Assembly: GCF_011764585.1 (NCBI RefSeq)
Contig: NZ_AP022853.1
Coordinates: forward strand, 727,501 to 791,500
Source: Sulfurimicrobium lacus
Lineage (GTDB): Bacteria; Pseudomonadota; Gammaproteobacteria; Burkholderiales; Sulfuricellaceae
Direction: 5' to 3'
Length of the DNA stretch: 64,000 nt
In this document: piece by piece, positions 62,239 through 64,000 of the stretch
Layout of the letters: the number at the start of each line of letters is the position of its first letter
Numbering within the stretch: the first letter of the stretch is position 1
Program-made: the position numbers and the translations under genes
The notes under the pieces: generated by a model
Databases searched by the model: none
Told to the model about the DNA's origin: nothing
Seen by the model: the letters and a program-made list of their open reading frames with translations, nothing else

Positions 62239-63288
62239 TCAATTTTTCTGGCCGTCCAAAATCTCTTGCGCCAGTTCCCGCATGGCGGCTTCGCCCAGCT
62301 CCAGCGGCTGCAGCACCAGGCCTTGCGCATAGTGGGGATAGTGCTTGAGGGTGGAGCGGGTATAGGCGGGGTCGTAGTGCTGTTCCAGCAACTCGCCGAC
62401 CAGCGTGTCCCATTCGCCGCGGAGCGCCATTTCCTGCCAGCGGCCGATGCGTTCCTTGCCGTGAAGTTCGGTGAGAAAACCGAGTTTCTGCCCCAGGGCG
62501 GCCGGGTCGGAAAGAAAGTGCTGATATTCCTCTTTCAATAGCACGACGCGTTGCGCCGTGGTGGCTTCGACGCGGATACATTGACCCTGCCACATGGCCT
62601 CGATGATTGTGTCCGGCACCCGCACGTTGCCGATTTTCTTGCTTTCCGCCTCGGCGTAGACCGGCAGGGCGGGGTCGAAGCTGTGCAGCTTGGCCCAGAC
62701 CAGGCTTTCGAAGTATTTTTGCGACGGCTGAGGCACGTCGGGAATGTTGCCCAGCAATGAGCCGCGGTGATTGGCGAGATCTTCGAGGTCCAGCACCTGC
62801 GCGCCCGCTGCCTGCAGGGCCTGCAACAGGCGGCTTTTGCCTGAGCCGGTCGTGCCGCACACCACGCGCCACTGGAAGCGGGCGGGCAGCGTCGTCAGGT
62901 CCTCCAGCACCTGGCGACGGTAGGCCTTGTAGCCGCCGTCCATCTGGCCGACATGCCAGCCGATCTGCCCCAGCACGTGGGCCATTGAACCGCTGCGTTG
63001 GCCGCCGCGCCAGCAATAGACCAGGGGCTTCCAGCCCTTGGGTCGGGCGGCGAGGCCGCGCTCCAGGTGCAGGCCGATATTGCGCGACACCAGGGCAGCA
63101 CCGGCTTTTTTGGCGTCGAAGGAGGAGACTTGCTTGTACATCGTGCCGATGCGAGCGCGCTCCTCGTCGTCCAGTACCGGGAAATTGAGCGCGCCGGGCA
63201 CGTGGTCATCGGCGAATTCGGAGGGCGAGCGGACGTCGATGATGTCGTCAAACTCGGCCAACTGTGCTACGTTTACCACCTTCAACAA
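62239..63288 (-). CDS. selU: tRNA 2-selenouridine synthase
   Basis: A 349-aa enzyme (SelU/MnmH) that replaces 2-thiouridine sulfur with selenium in tRNA wobble positions, using selenophosphate. An N-terminal rhodanese domain (about 1-135) has the catalytic Cys in [20 protein letters not shown]. The C-terminal P-loop domain has [14 protein letters not shown]. It is divergent from selD with 17 bp between the start codons, so the two are surely functionally linked. Confidence 0.94.
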   Translation of the reverse strand: MLKVVNVAQLAEFDDIIDVRSPSEFADDHVPGALNFPVLDDEERARIGTMYKQVSSFDAKKAGAALVSRNIGLHLERGLAARPKGWKPLVYCWRGGQRSGSMAHVLGQIGWHVGQMDGGYKAYRRQVLEDLTTLPARFQWRVVCGTTGSGKSRLLQALQAAGAQVLDLEDLANHRGSLLGNIPDVPQPSQKYFESLVWAKLHSFDPALPVYAEAESKKIGNVRVPDTIIEAMWQGQCIRVEATTAQRVVLLKEEYQHFLSDPAALGQKLGFLTELHGKERIGRWQEMALRGEWDTLVGELLEQHYDPAYTRSTLKHYPHYAQGLVLQPLELGEAAMRELAQEILDGQKN

Positions 63289-63305
63289 TTTTCTTTTCCC
63301 GATTT

Positions 63306-64000
63306 ATGAGCACAATCAAATTAACCGAATTCTCTCACGGCGGCGGTTGCGGCTGCAAAATTGCGCCAGCCATGCTGCATGAAATTCTGGCCAATATGCC
63401 GGGGCGCTTGATTCATCCCGACCTGATGGTCGGCACCGAGACCGGCGACGACGCGGCAGTGTACCGCCTCAACGACAACCAGGCCATCGTCGCCACTACC
63501 GATTTCTTCATGCCCATCGTGGACGACCCGGTGGATTTCGGCCGCATCGCGGCCACCAACGCATTGTCCGATATCTATGCCATGGGCGCGCAGCCCATCA
63601 TGGCGCTGGCGATCGTGGGCATGCCTATCGGCAAGCTTTCCACGCAAGTCATCCACGACATCCTGGTGGGCGGGGAATCGGTCTGCGCTGCGGCGGGGAT
63701 TCCCATCGCCGGCGGGCATTCCATCGATTCGCCGGAGCCGATCTACGGGCTGGTGGCGCTGGGTGTGGTACATCCCGACAAGGTGAAGCGCAACATCGGC
63801 GCCCAGGATGGCGATGTGCTGATCCTGGGCAAAGGCTTGGGCATCGGCATCATGAGCGCTGCGCTCAAGAAGGGCGAGTTGTCGCAGGAAGGCTACCGCC
63901 AGATGCTGGAGAGCACCACCCAGCTCAATACGCCCGGATCGGTGCTGGCCCACATGCACGGCGTTCATGCGCTGACCGACGTGACCGGCTTCGCCTTGCT
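63306..64000 (+). CDS. selD: Selenide, water dikinase, partial (C-terminus beyond window)
   Basis: Makes selenophosphate from selenide and ATP. About 231 residues are visible. The start [20 protein letters not shown] holds the catalytic Cys and Lys of the glycine-rich loop (Cys rather than selenocysteine). It continues with [23 protein letters not shown] and [12 protein letters not shown]. It pairs with selU; no selA/selB is in the window, so only the tRNA-selenation use is visible here. Confidence 0.97.
   Translation, partial: MSTIKLTEFSHGGGCGCKIAPAMLHEILANMPGRLIHPDLMVGTETGDDAAVYRLNDNQAIVATTDFFMPIVDDPVDFGRIAATNALSDIYAMGAQPIMALAIVGMPIGKLSTQVIHDILVGGESVCAAAGIPIAGGHSIDSPEPIYGLVALGVVHPDKVKRNIGAQDGDVLILGKGLGIGIMSAALKKGELSQEGYRQMLESTTQLNTPGSVLAHMHGVHALTDVTGFAL

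Overview
The window looks like a chromosomal segment from a GC-rich, free-living betaproteobacterium, probably a chemolithotrophic sulfur oxidizer of the Nitrosomonadales (Sulfuricella/Gallionella-like). The basis is the gene order gyrA-serC-pheA-hisC-DAHP synthase-tyrA, the neighbourhood rplU-rpmA-obgE-proB divergent from ispB followed by tRNA-Pro, a type I sulfide:quinone oxidoreductase with all three redox cysteines, and a complete cbb3 oxidase locus next to fnr. The taxonomic placement is inference; no 16S gene is present.

Layout. 1-7.8 kb: minus-strand gyrA plus an aromatic amino acid/serine operon (tyrA is cut by the window edge). 8-12 kb: two FadL/OmpP1-type outer-membrane proteins flanking an exported protein of unknown function, each followed by a strong terminator. 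12-16 kb: HrpA helicase. 16-17.8 kb: a TusE/DsrC-like sulfur carrier, a SpoIIAA-like protein and a Bax-inhibitor-1 family protein. 17.8-22.1 kb: proB, obgE, rpmA, rplU, ispB and tRNA-Pro(CGG). 22.1-27.9 kb: a sulfide cluster made of a sigma54 activator with a Cys-containing PAS domain and, divergently, a 66-aa protein, SQR, a Lys-rich exported peptide, two tandem exported rhodaneses and a PhnD-like periplasmic protein. Two near-identical 18-bp operator-like sites and a canonical -24/-12 promoter lie between the two transcription units. 28-37 kb: ccoI, ccoS, ccoNOQP, ccoG, ccoH, a DUF3149-like peptide and fnr, with an FNR half-consensus site centred at -41.5 of a plausible ccoN promoter. 37-41.5 kb: queG, tsaE, amiC and a YhiN-type flavoprotein. 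41.5-44.3 kb: small envelope orphans, several of them lipoproteins. 44.58-48.61 kb: a compact genomic island in the 3' end of ssrA (tmRNA), carrying an integrase and one 707-aa unknown protein. 48.6-64 kb: tmRNA, gph, ubiG, an MTA/SAH-type deaminase, an OmpA-like protein, a GT39 glycosyltransferase, rpmE, an AI-2E-type permease, waaF, the AmmeMemoRadiSam triad, ispD-ispF, thpR, a host-attachment-family protein, selU and the start of selD.

The strongest leads are the sigma54-controlled sulfide/rhodanese cluster, the one-cargo ssrA island with visible arm-type repeats, a 269-bp palindromic element that supplies the stop codon of one gene and the start codon of the next, and a triple repeat of the proB 3' end that can form mutually exclusive hairpins. 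Everything here was read by eye; no database search was run.
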